Positions 26,804 to 36,882 of a DNA stretch of 64,000 nucleotides are shown piece by piece; within the stretch, counting starts at the first letter, position 1; each line of letters begins with the position of its first letter. The position numbers and the translations under genes are program-made. The notes below the pieces were generated by a model. The model saw nothing but the letters and a program-made list of their open reading frames with translations, was not told the DNA's origin and did not search any database. The stretch spans positions 1 through 64,000 of the forward strand of contig DAONSX010000003.1 of NCBI GenBank assembly GCA_035411425.1, given 5' to 3'. The DNA comes from TTA-H9 sp002071415. GTDB taxonomy: Bacteria; Bacteroidota; Bacteroidia; Bacteroidales; TTA-H9.

Positions 26804-29800
26804 ATGAAAAAAATTTGGCATTGTCTGTACGTTATTTCGTTTGTTTCGGGATTTCAGATTACTCTTCTGGCTCAGTCGAATATTAGCGTCGCCTTGATAA
26901 TTCCTGATAATTACGCTTCGATCGAGACGCGATGTGCGAAGCAATTCCTTCAAAACTTGCCCGATGTAAATGGATTTTATTTAAACCCTGAAGACATGGT
27001 CAATAATCCAAATATACTCGATCAAATCGATGTTTTCTGGATTCATTCGAATGACTCGGCGTGTTTATCACAAATAGCCAAAAATAAGGTTATATGGAGC
27101 AAAATAAACAAGGCCGTCGAAAATGGCAAGGGTTTGCTCTTGAGTAATAATGCTGTTCAGCTTCTACCCATTTTAGGATTAGAGAGTCATAAACCTCAAA
27201 CAAGAACAAAGACATTGAAAGACAAGGGTTATGGCCGCATGGCAGGTTTTCATGCCTTTCGTTCGCATCCTATCTTCAAGGACTTGAATCAAGGAGTTTA
27301 CTGTTTAAAACCCACCAGGGACATTACGCTCGAGGTCAATGGATATTTCGGTGATGATTCATTTCCTCACCGAGGGAAAGTGATAGGCGTCGATTGGGAT
27401 TATATCACTCTATCAGAAGGAAATAAAGTAGTATGGGAATATCCATCAGGTAAAGGAAAAGTATTGGCTGTGGGAGGATACATATTATTTTCGGAAGACA
27501 ACATCAATCGCCATCATCTCGAAAAATTTACATCGAATTGTCTGTATTATTTGAACAATTCGGATGAATATCGTCCGATTCCGGCCTTTTATTGGAATAA
27601 CGCCCAAACTTCGATAAAGTCATTTCGTCTTAAAGATACCTTGCATCTCAAAGAAAAAACCTATTCTCATTTTCTGGCCGAGACATCCTCACAACCTAAA
27701 GTAAGTAAAAACGCAAATGGCCAATATTATCAGGTTTCTGGGCAAAGAATCGTATTAATGGGAAAAGAAAATGGTGGGATAAAAGAAATTTGGGTTCATC
27801 CTTTTATGGCAATGTACGATTATAAAGTCATTTTACAAGCGCCTTCACCTGCTCTGCCTGTTTATCTGGACAGTTTAATACCCGAGATCACCATTCGACC
27901 TGGTTGTATAAAACGACACTATCAACTGCAGAATAACTCCTTGAATGAAATCATCGTAGCCCATCCCGAAAAGGGCATTGCAACAATTCATTATGAATTC
28001 GAAGGGGATGAAAAAACTCATCTGTATATAACTTATCAGAGCAATTTTCGTTTGATGTGGCCCTACAGCGAAAAAGCTTCGAGGATTTTGCGTTACAGCA
28101 AGGGAAACAAAAACAGATTTCACATAATTACAGATTTTACACAGGACTATGTCTGTTTGACAGGTTCACAAAGAATTCCTCATCAAACGAAAGCCGGTCA
28201 TTTTAATGGCTTCACCTTTGATGAACAGGCAAGAATTATTGGCCATGTTACTGATGAGGCGATAGCATCGTGTTGCTATGACTATTTACTCAAAAGCAAA
28301 GATACCCTCGACTTTCTAATTATTGCCGGAAGCGAAGGATTACAGGCAGCCCTCGACAATTTTTCTTCAACAGCAAAAAATTCTGCTCGGTTATCGAGCG
28401 AGCACGAAAAAGCGATGAAAAATCTTTACGAATATCATCTTCAGATTGAAACACCAGATACACTTTTTAATGAAGCATGGAAATGGTATTTGGCAGGAAT
28501 AAACAGTTTCTACATAGAAACGCCACAGTTGGGAAGGTCACTGGTAGCAGGCTTCAATTGGACAGGGACCGGCTGGAATGGAGGCCATCGCATAGATGGA
28601 AGACCTGGATATAGTTGGTACTTTGGAAGAGATAGCGAATGGTCGGCTTTAGCCATTTTAGACTATGGCGATTTTGAAAAGGCAAAGGATGTCTTAAGCA
28701 TGTTAAGCGATTATCAAGACCTCAACGGTAAAATCTTTCATGAACTAACTACCAGCGGTTTTGTCCATTACGATGCTGCTGATGCCACTCCTTTATATAT
28801 AGTTCTGGCTTGCCGATATCTTCGCCATACGGGAGATACGGCTTTTATCCGTTCAATATGGCCTAACTTACTCCAAGCCTATAAATTTTGCAAATCTACC
28901 GATACTGATTACGATCATTTGATCGAGAACACCAATGTTGGACATGGTTGGGTAGAAGGCGGCCCATTATATGGTTCTCATACTTCACTTTATCTGGCTT
29001 CGTGCTGGAATGAAGCTCTAATTGCTATGGCTGAAATGGCATCAGTGATGAACGAGGATAGCCTCGCCCACGAATGCAGCAAGGAAGCTTATATTGTGAA
29101 CCATCTCTTGAACGATAGCTTTTACGATACGCATGAGCAATCGTGGCGTCAGGGTTTGATGAAAGATGGCACTTGGCATAAATTAGAATCGGTCATGCCA
29201 GCAGTTCCAGCATTATTTGGTCAAATGAAGGAGGAGTCTCTCCAAACATTTATTGAGAAAACATTGGGAAATGAATATATTACTAATTATGGCAGCAGAA
29301 TTTTGAGCAATCTTAGTCCATACTATCATCCCCATGCTTATCACGCCGGCTCGGTATGGCCGCTCTTTACCGGATGGCATGCTATGGCAGCTTACAAAGC
29401 GAATGCTTTCGAAACTGGATTTAGGCTTATCATGGCGAACATGAATATTTTTCGTCATTGGGGCTACGGATATTCAGAGGAGGTATTGAACGGAGATGTA
29501 TATGAACCTGCAGGTGTATGTCGGCATCAATGCTGGTCGGAGACAATGGCCATTCAGCCTGTGGCAGAAGGAATGCTGGGCTTCGAACCAAATGCCTTGC
29601 AAAATATCCTTCGGATTGCACCAGCATTGCCTCCCCACTGGAATTCAATCCATATCCATAATCTCCGATTCAAAGAATCGCTCATTCATTTTACTATGCA
29701 TACCGATGACTTCAAACAAAGCTGGCAATTCAATATCCATGGAAATTGTTCGCCCCAAGTTATTTTTGCTCCTTATTTCCCAGTAGGAAGCCGGATAAAT

Positions 29801-30202
29801 TCGATAGCAATAAATGGACAATCGGCTCATTTCGAAGAGGTTATAAATGAAAGATATACTCAAATTGTAATTTATTTCAAGCTGGATAATTCTACTCGGA
29901 TAGAAATAAATTATGAACCAGGGATTTCTATTATCCCAGAAATTAACTTACCCGAGCCAGGAGACAAAGCAGATGGACTGAGAATCATACAATCTTATAT
30001 AGTTGATTCGGTTTATGTTATAGAAATTGAAGCACCACAAAACACTCAACATACTATTAAAATAAAGACATCAGGCGAAAGGCAGTATTTGATTGACGGT
30101 GGGTATTTAAAGAGTTGCAAAGATAGAATTATAGAAATCGGAGTCAACTTTCAGGATTCCGAAAAACCTTATGTAAGAAAAAAAATCAGGCTTAAGATAT
30201 AA
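26804..30202 (+). CDS. Large secreted debranching-enzyme-like glycosidase with an N-terminal ThuA/GATase-like domain
   Basis: 1132 residues with a signal peptide (MKKIWHCLYVISFVSGFQITLLAQ). Residues about 25-250 look like a ThuA / class I glutamine-amidotransferase-like domain (VFWIHSNDSACLSQIA, GKGLLLSNNAVQLLPILG, GKVLAVGGYILFSEDN). After a beta-rich middle, residues about 560-950 form an alpha/alpha barrel like amylo-alpha-1,6-glucosidase (GDE C-terminal domain): WYFGRDSEWSALAILDYGDFEKA, NVGHGWVEGGPLYGSHTSLY, YHAGSVWPLFTGWHAMAAYK and YSEEVLNGDVYEPAG. Glutamates in GWVEGG and YSEEVLNG are candidate catalytic acids. It is convergent with the susE-susD-susC operon and probably trims the branched alpha-glucan imported there. 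The substrate is inferred, not shown. Confidence 0.7.
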   Translation: MKKIWHCLYVISFVSGFQITLLAQSNISVALIIPDNYASIETRCAKQFLQNLPDVNGFYLNPEDMVNNPNILDQIDVFWIHSNDSACLSQIAKNKVIWSKINKAVENGKGLLLSNNAVQLLPILGLESHKPQTRTKTLKDKGYGRMAGFHAFRSHPIFKDLNQGVYCLKPTRDITLEVNGYFGDDSFPHRGKVIGVDWDYITLSEGNKVVWEYPSGKGKVLAVGGYILFSEDNINRHHLEKFTSNCLYYLNNSDEYRPIPAFYWNNAQTSIKSFRLKDTLHLKEKTYSHFLAETSSQPKVSKNANGQYYQVSGQRIVLMGKENGGIKEIWVHPFMAMYDYKVILQAPSPALPVYLDSLIPEITIRPGCIKRHYQLQNNSLNEIIVAHPEKGIATIHYEFEGDEKTHLYITYQSNFRLMWPYSEKASRILRYSKGNKNRFHIITDFTQDYVCLTGSQRIPHQTKAGHFNGFTFDEQARIIGHVTDEAIASCCYDYLLKSKDTLDFLIIAGSEGLQAALDNFSSTAKNSARLSSEHEKAMKNLYEYHLQIETPDTLFNEAWKWYLAGINSFYIETPQLGRSLVAGFNWTGTGWNGGHRIDGRPGYSWYFGRDSEWSALAILDYGDFEKAKDVLSMLSDYQDLNGKIFHELTTSGFVHYDAADATPLYIVLACRYLRHTGDTAFIRSIWPNLLQAYKFCKSTDTDYDHLIENTNVGHGWVEGGPLYGSHTSLYLASCWNEALIAMAEMASVMNEDSLAHECSKEAYIVNHLLNDSFYDTHEQSWRQGLMKDGTWHKLESVMPAVPALFGQMKEESLQTFIEKTLGNEYITNYGSRILSNLSPYYHPHAYHAGSVWPLFTGWHAMAAYKANAFETGFRLIMANMNIFRHWGYGYSEEVLNGDVYEPAGVCRHQCWSETMAIQPVAEGMLGFEPNALQNILRIAPALPPHWNSIHIHNLRFKESLIHFTMHTDDFKQSWQFNIHGNCSPQVIFAPYFPVGSRINSIAINGQSAHFEEVINERYTQIVIYFKLDNSTRIEINYEPGISIIPEINLPEPGDKADGLRIIQSYIVDSVYVIEIEAPQNTQHTIKIKTSGERQYLIDGGYLKSCKDRIIEIGVNFQDSEKPYVRKKIRLKI

Positions 30203-30207
30203 TAGAG

Positions 30208-30243
30208 ACAAAAAAGCCGTCCAGTCTTATTGATTGGACGGCT
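30208..30243 (-). terminator. Terminator of the sus operon, shared with the convergent glycosidase gene
   Basis: A 12-bp stem (AGCCGTCCAGTC at 30215-30226 with its complement at 30232-30243, one G-U pair) has a TTATT loop. The A-run on the left gives a T-run on the minus strand. The glycosidase gene ends only 6 bases before it. Confidence 0.85.
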
Positions 30244-30268
30244 AAGCTCAATAATCAAGCTATCGGAA

Positions 30269-31408
30269 TTACTTGATAGAATATGTCATAGTAGCCAGGT
30301 CGACCTTAACGGTGTAGGTACCTGCTGTAGGAGGACAAGGGATAGAAAGTGGGTCAGGTTCACTTTCAGTAGGTCTAAGAACAAGTGGCCCACCAGTTGA
30401 AGTTCCAGTTTCATTGGTTCCATACTGTGGAGCCCATTGTCCGAGAACCTCAATGAATTTCAGCCATTTACCACCACCGCCAAGCTCTATGCTTATCTCG
30501 AAGATGCCCGGAGCCAGTTTGGTCATTGGGATAGCATTATTGTTATCCCAAGCGGCAGGAGTACCATCTCCAAGGATATAAAGCTGTGGAGAAGCTGGAG
30601 TAACGGTATAATTCAAATTAGCCGTATCTGCTACTATCCGATAGTCACCACTGACATCTGGTGCAGGGATAGCAGGAGGATCGGTAACTGTTTCATCGGG
30701 ACGATATGACAGAGGTCCTGACTGCCAGGTTCCCGAGGCATCGGTTCCCCATTGCGGCGCCCAGGCACCCAGACAGGAAATGAATTTGATATACATATCC
30801 GTTCCGGTGGTTAAGTTCGCCACGATAGCAAACTTTCCTTCGCCTATCCAGCTCATTTCCAATGCTTTCATATTATCCCAACCCACTTCAGTTGCACTAC
30901 CAAGCAGGTAGATGGGTTTAATATGGATAGCTGCAGAATAAGGCGTGATTGAAACCTTCACTACATCGGAATAGGTACTCTCGGCACCCGCATTGTTTAC
31001 GATAAATGAGTTGACCCTAAAAAAGATGTCATGAGGTACATCGGGTTGCACTCCCAAAATGGTAAGCAAAATGTTATTCAAGCCTCCATAGTTGATGGCA
31101 AAGGATACATCTTCTGAGCTAACCATGGTATAAGGCTTGGGAAAAGTAGCCGAGGTATCCATTTGCAGGATATATTTGGTAGCCGGAAGATTATTTAGAT
31201 TGTAAACCGTAGGGCTCCAAATTATATTAAAGGTATTATCCTTTTGAGACTCGAGGAGCACCAACTGACTGCCATTGGCAGGTGTAGAAATCACAGGCTT
31301 CTGGGTGAGACTCATATCGAGTACCGGATCTTTATCTTCATCGGAGCAAGCCGCAAAAAAGAGGCTGAGTCCCATCAATATCGATAAAAAAGCAACAGGT
31401 TTCTTCAT
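30269..31408 (-). CDS. susE: SusE-like surface lipoprotein with two starch-binding-type modules
   Basis: 379 residues. The lipobox is FFAAC followed by SDEDKDP. The N-terminal SusE domain (about residues 35-160) has TYSDVVKVSITPYSAAI at its end. Two repeats follow, each beginning with an IYLLGSATEVGWDN / LYILGDGTPAAWDN strand and containing KFI..LGQWAPQYGT. These resemble SusE/SusF carbohydrate-binding modules that hold alpha-glucan at the cell surface through aromatic residues. It is 22 bases downstream of susD in the same operon. Confidence 0.85.
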   Translation of the reverse strand: MKKPVAFLSILMGLSLFFAACSDEDKDPVLDMSLTQKPVISTPANGSQLVLLESQKDNTFNIIWSPTVYNLNNLPATKYILQMDTSATFPKPYTMVSSEDVSFAINYGGLNNILLTILGVQPDVPHDIFFRVNSFIVNNAGAESTYSDVVKVSITPYSAAIHIKPIYLLGSATEVGWDNMKALEMSWIGEGKFAIVANLTTGTDMYIKFISCLGAWAPQWGTDASGTWQSGPLSYRPDETVTDPPAIPAPDVSGDYRIVADTANLNYTVTPASPQLYILGDGTPAAWDNNNAIPMTKLAPGIFEISIELGGGGKWLKFIEVLGQWAPQYGTNETGTSTGGPLVLRPTESEPDPLSIPCPPTAGTYTVKVDLATMTYSIK

Positions 31409-31430
31409 ATTACAAAGCTTTTAATGATTC

Positions 31431-33644
31431 TTAATATAGATCTGAATTCTGTTTGAGGTTAGGATTGGCTCCTAAGTCGGATGAAGGAATGGGGAAGAGA
31501 TTGAGATGAGGGGAAGTTTTGGTTCCATCGGGTACTTTCCCTTTCCATGGCCATACATACGATCCATCAGTAAACTGACCAAAGCGGATCAAATCGGTAC
31601 GGCGATGTCCTTCCCAATAGAGTTCACGCGCTCGCTCATCGAGCATAAAATCCAGTGTTAGTTTACTGGCTGTGATATTTCCACTAGTTTCTCCACCATA
31701 AGCACGTGTACGAACTTCATTCACATAATTCAGAGCATCACTTAAACTGCCATTGGTAGCTCCACGCAACACAGCTTCGGCATACATCAGGTAAACATCG
31801 GCAAGACGGAACATGGGGAAATCTGTATCCACATAAGTGAGATCACTTCCTGAGGTTCCATTTCGTTTTATGTTTTTCCATTTGGTAACTGCCCAACCAT
31901 TGGTGAAATCTTCTATATTATTGATTTCGAGTGATTGTCCGTCAGTGAAAAACATGGCACGATGATCATAGCTGGTGCGTTCTACAACATAAGTATAATC
32001 TGGAATGCCAAGTTTAAGACTAATCATATAAGTGCCACTTTGGGAAATAGGAATATTATCTCCTCCATAATCGAGTATTCCATCTGCTCCAGTATCACCC
32101 AAGTTAATATCCCATGCATTGTTAGCTCTAAATTTGAAGCTGCCAGCAGTAAGATCAAGTGTAATGGTCCATAACTTACTTGAAGGATCATAAGTCATCA
32201 TTTGGTCGGAATCCCAGCCGCCGGGAGTTGCATCACCGATAATACCCCAATCGGTTTTCACCACGGTATAAGTTAAGGTATTTAGATCGACATTAATTTT
32301 GTAATAACCAGGATCAGCTGCTACTATGTTGGCACCATTAGCATCGAGGGTACCATCCGCACCATCATCTCCATAATTTATATCCCAATTGGGGCCTGTT
32401 GTAAACTTAAACTCAGTATTGGCATCGGGAAAATATAAATAACCTTCGTAAGTATTATCGCTTAGTTTAGAAGCTAAGACAGTTTCAGTATTAGAAGGAT
32501 CCCATCCTTGATAACTGCCAGGTACATAAATTATAGGATAGTCGGCTTTTTTTAGTTTTTTGCCGGGATTAGGTGAAATACGCAAGCTTGAAGTAGCATC
32601 AGGATAAAATTTATAGACAAAAGCCTTAGTTGCACGTGTGCCACCCCAGCCTCCATTAACACCATACTTCATTGGATCCATTTTTCCACCAATAGCAGCA
32701 TGTACCAGAAAAGTCGTTCCTCCCCAAGTCTGCGTTCTCATTCCATCGAAATTGATCGAGAAAATGACCTCGTTGGAACGATCATTATCAGCCATAAAGA
32801 GATGTTCATAATTTGGCTCGAGGATATAACCCGCATCGATGATTTTTTTGGTATAGGTTACTACCTCATCGTAATGTTTCGCGCCAGTATATACTTCAGA
32901 GTTGAGGTACAATTTAGCCAAAAGCATCCAAACAGCGGCTTTATCGGCGCGTCCATATTCATTTTGGCGAGCATCTATCATCAAAGGTTCTATCTCAAGC
33001 AATTCCTTTTCGATGTAATCGAAAAGATCTTTACGGCTAATTTGAGGTGGGAAGAATGAGCCTACAGGGTCTTTTTCGGTCACAAAAGGAACTGTCCCAA
33101 ACATATCGAGAGCATGATAATAGCTCAAAGCACGCATAAACCGGGCTTCAGCACGATAATGTTCGATATCGGTACGAAGGCTGCCAGTAACATTGCGTTC
33201 ATCGAGTTTAGCATCGGTTGTTTCTCTGATAAATTCATTACAAAGAGAAATTTGATAGAATATACGATAGTAGAAGGCGGAGATAAAAACATCGCCGGCA
33301 CCCCATGTCTGCCAATGGAAATCCTTTATTGTCTGGTCGTTCCATCCAATAATGGCTTCATCGGTAGTGAGTTCCTGGTGATACCAATACCCACGCAGAT
33401 ATTGGCCAAATCCTTCGTCAATACCACTAATATCGGGCATGCCCGAAGGGCCCTGTTGACCGGAGACAGCCAAGCCGGCATAAATTTTAGCAAGAATCTG
33501 CTTGTAGGCTTTAGGATTTTCATATACCTGGGCTGAAGTAACAACATCCTTGTCAATTGGAACTGTATCGAGGTCCTTGGTGCAGGAGGCCAAAACAAAG
33601 CTCATACCTGCAAAAATTAAAAAGAATTTACTGAACTTATTCAT
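31431..33644 (-). CDS. susD: SusD/RagB-family glycan-binding lipoprotein with two inserted SusE/F-like modules
   Basis: 737 residues; SusD proteins are usually 500-600. The lipobox is VLASC (Cys21). The SusD TPR-rich core is seen at residues about 35-350 (RAEARFMRALSYYHALDMFGTVPFVTE) and again at about 565-737 (FPMFRLADVYLMYAEAVLR, MLDERARELYWEGHRRTDLIRFGQF, and the ending NPNLKQNSDLY). Between them, at about 366-557, sit two tandem modules, each with a GSYQGWDPSN / GDATPGGWDSD start, a KFRANNAWDINLGDTGADG-type strand and a YKINVDLNTLTYTV end. They resemble the modules of SusE/F. It should form the lid of the SusC pore. Confidence 0.9.
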   Translation of the reverse strand: MNKFSKFFLIFAGMSFVLASCTKDLDTVPIDKDVVTSAQVYENPKAYKQILAKIYAGLAVSGQQGPSGMPDISGIDEGFGQYLRGYWYHQELTTDEAIIGWNDQTIKDFHWQTWGAGDVFISAFYYRIFYQISLCNEFIRETTDAKLDERNVTGSLRTDIEHYRAEARFMRALSYYHALDMFGTVPFVTEKDPVGSFFPPQISRKDLFDYIEKELLEIEPLMIDARQNEYGRADKAAVWMLLAKLYLNSEVYTGAKHYDEVVTYTKKIIDAGYILEPNYEHLFMADNDRSNEVIFSINFDGMRTQTWGGTTFLVHAAIGGKMDPMKYGVNGGWGGTRATKAFVYKFYPDATSSLRISPNPGKKLKKADYPIIYVPGSYQGWDPSNTETVLASKLSDNTYEGYLYFPDANTEFKFTTGPNWDINYGDDGADGTLDANGANIVAADPGYYKINVDLNTLTYTVVKTDWGIIGDATPGGWDSDQMMTYDPSSKLWTITLDLTAGSFKFRANNAWDINLGDTGADGILDYGGDNIPISQSGTYMISLKLGIPDYTYVVERTSYDHRAMFFTDGQSLEINNIEDFTNGWAVTKWKNIKRNGTSGSDLTYVDTDFPMFRLADVYLMYAEAVLRGATNGSLSDALNYVNEVRTRAYGGETSGNITASKLTLDFMLDERARELYWEGHRRTDLIRFGQFTDGSYVWPWKGKVPDGTKTSPHLNLFPIPSSDLGANPNLKQNSDLY

Positions 33645-33664
33645 ATTAGCTGTTTTTTTATCGG

Positions 33665-36658
33665 TTAAAATATTAAATTAAGACCCAGAACGAATACCCT
33701 GGTACGAGGATACATGCTATAGTCGATCCCGCTGAATATTTCAGGATCGAGACCTTTGTAATTGGTAATGGTAAACACGTTATTTACCGTAGCCGAAAGA
33801 CGCAGTTTAGCGCTGCTGTTGAACAATTTATCGAAAGTATAGCCTATGGCTAAATTATCCAATTTGAAGAAGGAAGCATTTTTGATGTAATAATCGGAGA
33901 GATATTGAGGAACTTTAAAGCCTGTTTCGGCAACATCGGCACTTACATTGGCCAGATAAGGTCCCTCGGGGCGGTATAGACGTTCATAGGTAGAATTATT
34001 AGAGCTGAAGTTATCATATACATAGTTGCCTATATTAGCCCGACCGCTAAATATGAAATCCCAGTTCTTGTATTGCATACGGCTGTTGATGCCCAGATAG
34101 ACATCGGCTGCAGGTTTTTTATAATGATATCTATCATCATCGTTGATTTTTCCATCTTTATTGCGGTCAACATAAAGCCCTTCGATGGGTTTTCCATTGG
34201 CATCGTAAACCTGTTCATAAACGAAGAAACTGTTAGAAGGGTAACCTACCGAATGAATTTGGATGGTATTGCCAACGCCACCTGCAATGGTACCTACAAG
34301 TACTCCTAAATAGTTAGGATCGTCACTTGCTGTTAGTTTGGTAATTTTATTTTTGTTATAGGTAGCATTGACACCCAAATCCCAGTAGAAATCTGGACCA
34401 ACAAAAGGTTTCCCATTGATGGCAAACTCCACTCCTTTATTTTCGAGGTCGCCTATATTGGTGGTGATGTAGTTGGAAAGATTAGAACCTGCCGGCACAG
34501 GAATGAAGTTGATAAGATCTTTGGTTTTTCTCCAATAAACATCCAGCGAACCATAGATTCTATCGTTAAGGAAACCATAATCGAGTCCGATATTGGTAGT
34601 TGTGGTTTCTTCCCATTTGATATTCGGGTCATAACCTTCGGGACGCAAGGTGATCAACGTATCTGTCCCCAGAATGTAAGAAGCTGTAGCCCAAGAACTC
34701 GTGTAACGAGGTAAATATGGATAGTCATCATTGGTAATGTTTTGTTGACCTGTGATACCCCAACCCAAACGAAGCTTCAATTGGGATAGGGTTTTCATAT
34801 TTTTCATCCAAGGTTCATCCATGATTCTCCAGGCTAAGGCAACCGAAGGGAACAATCCCCAGCGATTATCCTTCGAAAATCTCGAAGAACCATCATCACG
34901 CAACGTAAAGGTAAGTAGGTACCTATCGAACAAGGAATAATTGAACCTCGTAAAGAAAGAAACCAAATAAAATTCACTTTTATTTGAACTTGTATCGAAA
35001 ATTCTCTTTTGGATAAAGAAAGGTCCATTCAAATCGTTGGTCGTTGAATTCGTATCCTCACGATAGAAATGCTGCCATGAATAACCACCCATGACATCGA
35101 ATTTGCTAAATATGGTGGGAACTTCTTTGACGTAATTTAAAGTAAAATCGAGCAGTTCATTACGTTTTTCCTGAGTATATTGTGTGTTAGTGCCACCTCC
35201 ATATTGAGGGTCGAAAGCAAAAGCGGCATTTCCTGGGACATAAACTGTTCCATTGGTTTTAGAATAATCGAGACCAAGGTTAAGGTTAGCTCTCAATTCA
35301 GGAAGGAAGGGCATTTTATAATCGAACTGGGCGTTTCCTAAGAATCGGCTCACATCAGCATTATCGTGTTTTTGTTCAAGCAGTGCCACTGGATTATCGG
35401 TCGCTTGATCCACAGGATTTCCATTGGCTTGAAGCCAGGTCCAGTATCCACCATAAGCGTTCGAGTCGTGAACTGGTTTGGTGGGATCCATCTGAATGGC
35501 CGACCCAATAGCATCTTCATTGGCAAAACGCTGGTCGATGAACATTCCCTTTCCGTTGAGGTTAATTTTTAGGTTGTCATCGAAAAGAGAAGGATTAAGG
35601 TTGAGTCCAAAGGTCGTTCTTTGCATATTGTCGGTCTTAAGAATGCCATCATAATTGGCATAGCCCACGGAAGCACGATAGGGCAATGCGCCAATGGCAC
35701 CTGTTGCACTTACCGTATGATCGTGCGCAAATGATGAACGGTAAATTTCCTCTTGCCAATCGGTATTGGCATCTCCCAGCAAAGCAAGAACTTCAGGTCT
35801 GTTGGCATAGCGTTCATTGATGATGCTCCTGAATTGATCACCATCAAAAACTTCACGTTTTTTAGGGATGGTGTAGAGGGAAAAACCTCCGTTATATTCG
35901 AATTGAGGAGCTTTTTTGCCAGGAGCTAAAGTACCTTTCTTGGTAGTAATGATTATAACTCCATTGGATGCACGATTACCATAGATAGCTGCTGCCGAAG
36001 CATCCTTCAGGATGGTAAAGGTTTCGATGTCGTTAGGATTGATGGTACTCAATGGATCGCGTGTTCCATAAATGGAAGTATTGTCAATAGGCACACCATC
36101 GATAACAAAAAGAGGATCGTTGCTTGCCGACAATGAAGAACCTCCACGGATACGGATAGTAGCTCCAGCACCTGGCGCACCACTATTGGTAACAATCTGC
36201 ACACCGGCCGTTTTACCAGCCATCAATTCAATTGGGTTGGTAATACTTCCACGGTTAAAATCCTGCGTTGTCACTGCAGTAATCGAACCCGTAGCATCTC
36301 CTTTTTTCACCTGTCCATATCCTATAACCAATATCTGGCTAAGACTGGTGATGGTTGGAGATAGAGCTACATTAAGGGTTTGTGAGGTTTCAATCACAAA
36401 CTCCTGAGTTTGATAGCCTACAAATGAAAAAGCAAGAGTAGATCCCTTAGGTACGGTAATACTGTAATTACCGTTGATGTCAGTAACTGTACCTGTAGTA
36501 GTGTTTTTCACTACAATGGTAACTCCTGGTAGCGTGGTTCCATCAGAAGCATCCGTTACTTTCCCCTTTACTGTAAGCTGCTGCGCAAACGAAGGCAGAG
36601 CAACAGCCGCAAAAAAGAAAAGAAACAGTACCTTCAGTAAGTTAGCATGTTTCATCAT
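33665..36658 (-). CDS. susC: SusC/RagA-family TonB-dependent outer membrane transporter
   Basis: 997 residues with a signal peptide ending SFAQ. A carboxypeptidase-D regulatory-like domain follows at about residues 27-110 (LTVKGKVTDASDGTTLPGVTIVVKN). Then come the TonB-box/plug region (LVIGYGQVKKGDATGSITAV, IRIRGGSSLSASNDPLFVIDGVPI) and a long 22-stranded barrel ending VFVLGLNLIF. It imports oligosaccharides with SusD. It is the first gene of the susC-susD-susE operon (20-base gap to susD). A TATATTTG box on the minus strand at 36784-36791 is the likely promoter, and LacI operators lie about 200 bases upstream. Confidence 0.95.
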   Translation of the reverse strand: MMKHANLLKVLFLFFFAAVALPSFAQQLTVKGKVTDASDGTTLPGVTIVVKNTTTGTVTDINGNYSITVPKGSTLAFSFVGYQTQEFVIETSQTLNVALSPTITSLSQILVIGYGQVKKGDATGSITAVTTQDFNRGSITNPIELMAGKTAGVQIVTNSGAPGAGATIRIRGGSSLSASNDPLFVIDGVPIDNTSIYGTRDPLSTINPNDIETFTILKDASAAAIYGNRASNGVIIITTKKGTLAPGKKAPQFEYNGGFSLYTIPKKREVFDGDQFRSIINERYANRPEVLALLGDANTDWQEEIYRSSFAHDHTVSATGAIGALPYRASVGYANYDGILKTDNMQRTTFGLNLNPSLFDDNLKINLNGKGMFIDQRFANEDAIGSAIQMDPTKPVHDSNAYGGYWTWLQANGNPVDQATDNPVALLEQKHDNADVSRFLGNAQFDYKMPFLPELRANLNLGLDYSKTNGTVYVPGNAAFAFDPQYGGGTNTQYTQEKRNELLDFTLNYVKEVPTIFSKFDVMGGYSWQHFYREDTNSTTNDLNGPFFIQKRIFDTSSNKSEFYLVSFFTRFNYSLFDRYLLTFTLRDDGSSRFSKDNRWGLFPSVALAWRIMDEPWMKNMKTLSQLKLRLGWGITGQQNITNDDYPYLPRYTSSWATASYILGTDTLITLRPEGYDPNIKWEETTTTNIGLDYGFLNDRIYGSLDVYWRKTKDLINFIPVPAGSNLSNYITTNIGDLENKGVEFAINGKPFVGPDFYWDLGVNATYNKNKITKLTASDDPNYLGVLVGTIAGGVGNTIQIHSVGYPSNSFFVYEQVYDANGKPIEGLYVDRNKDGKINDDDRYHYKKPAADVYLGINSRMQYKNWDFIFSGRANIGNYVYDNFSSNNSTYERLYRPEGPYLANVSADVAETGFKVPQYLSDYYIKNASFFKLDNLAIGYTFDKLFNSSAKLRLSATVNNVFTITNYKGLDPEIFSGIDYSMYPRTRVFVLGLNLIF

Positions 36659-36783
36659 ACATCTGGTTTTAGTTATGGTTTAACATTAAATGATTTGGTT
36701 AACACCTCTTTTCAGAATATTCTTTCATTTTCGATGAAAAAACTACTGAAAACAGATGGTTCGATTTTAACTTTTTCCCGAAC

Positions 36784-36791
36784 CAAATATA
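36784..36791 (-). promoter_or_regulatory. susC promoter -7 box candidate
   Basis: On the minus strand this reads TATATTTG, matching TAnnTTTG. The implied susC leader is about 120 bases. -33 candidates are present only at 16 or 22 bases, so the assignment is tentative. Confidence 0.45.
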
Positions 36792-36855
36792 CAACTTTTT
36801 TCGTTTTCAATTGCAAATATGTTTCACTGATTTTGAGATTTTTGAGTTTTTTTTT

Positions 36856-36882
36856 GCGAAAACGATTTCGCAAACGTTTGCG
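36856..36882. promoter_or_regulatory. Two overlapping LacI-type operators
   Basis: CGCAAACGTTTGCG (36869-36882) is a perfect 14-bp palindrome with the central CG typical of LacI/GalR operators. Immediately left and overlapping by 3 bases is GCGAAAACGATTTCGC (36856-36871), with 6-bp perfect arms around ACGA. They lie about 105-130 bases before the lacI start codon. Confidence 0.75.
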
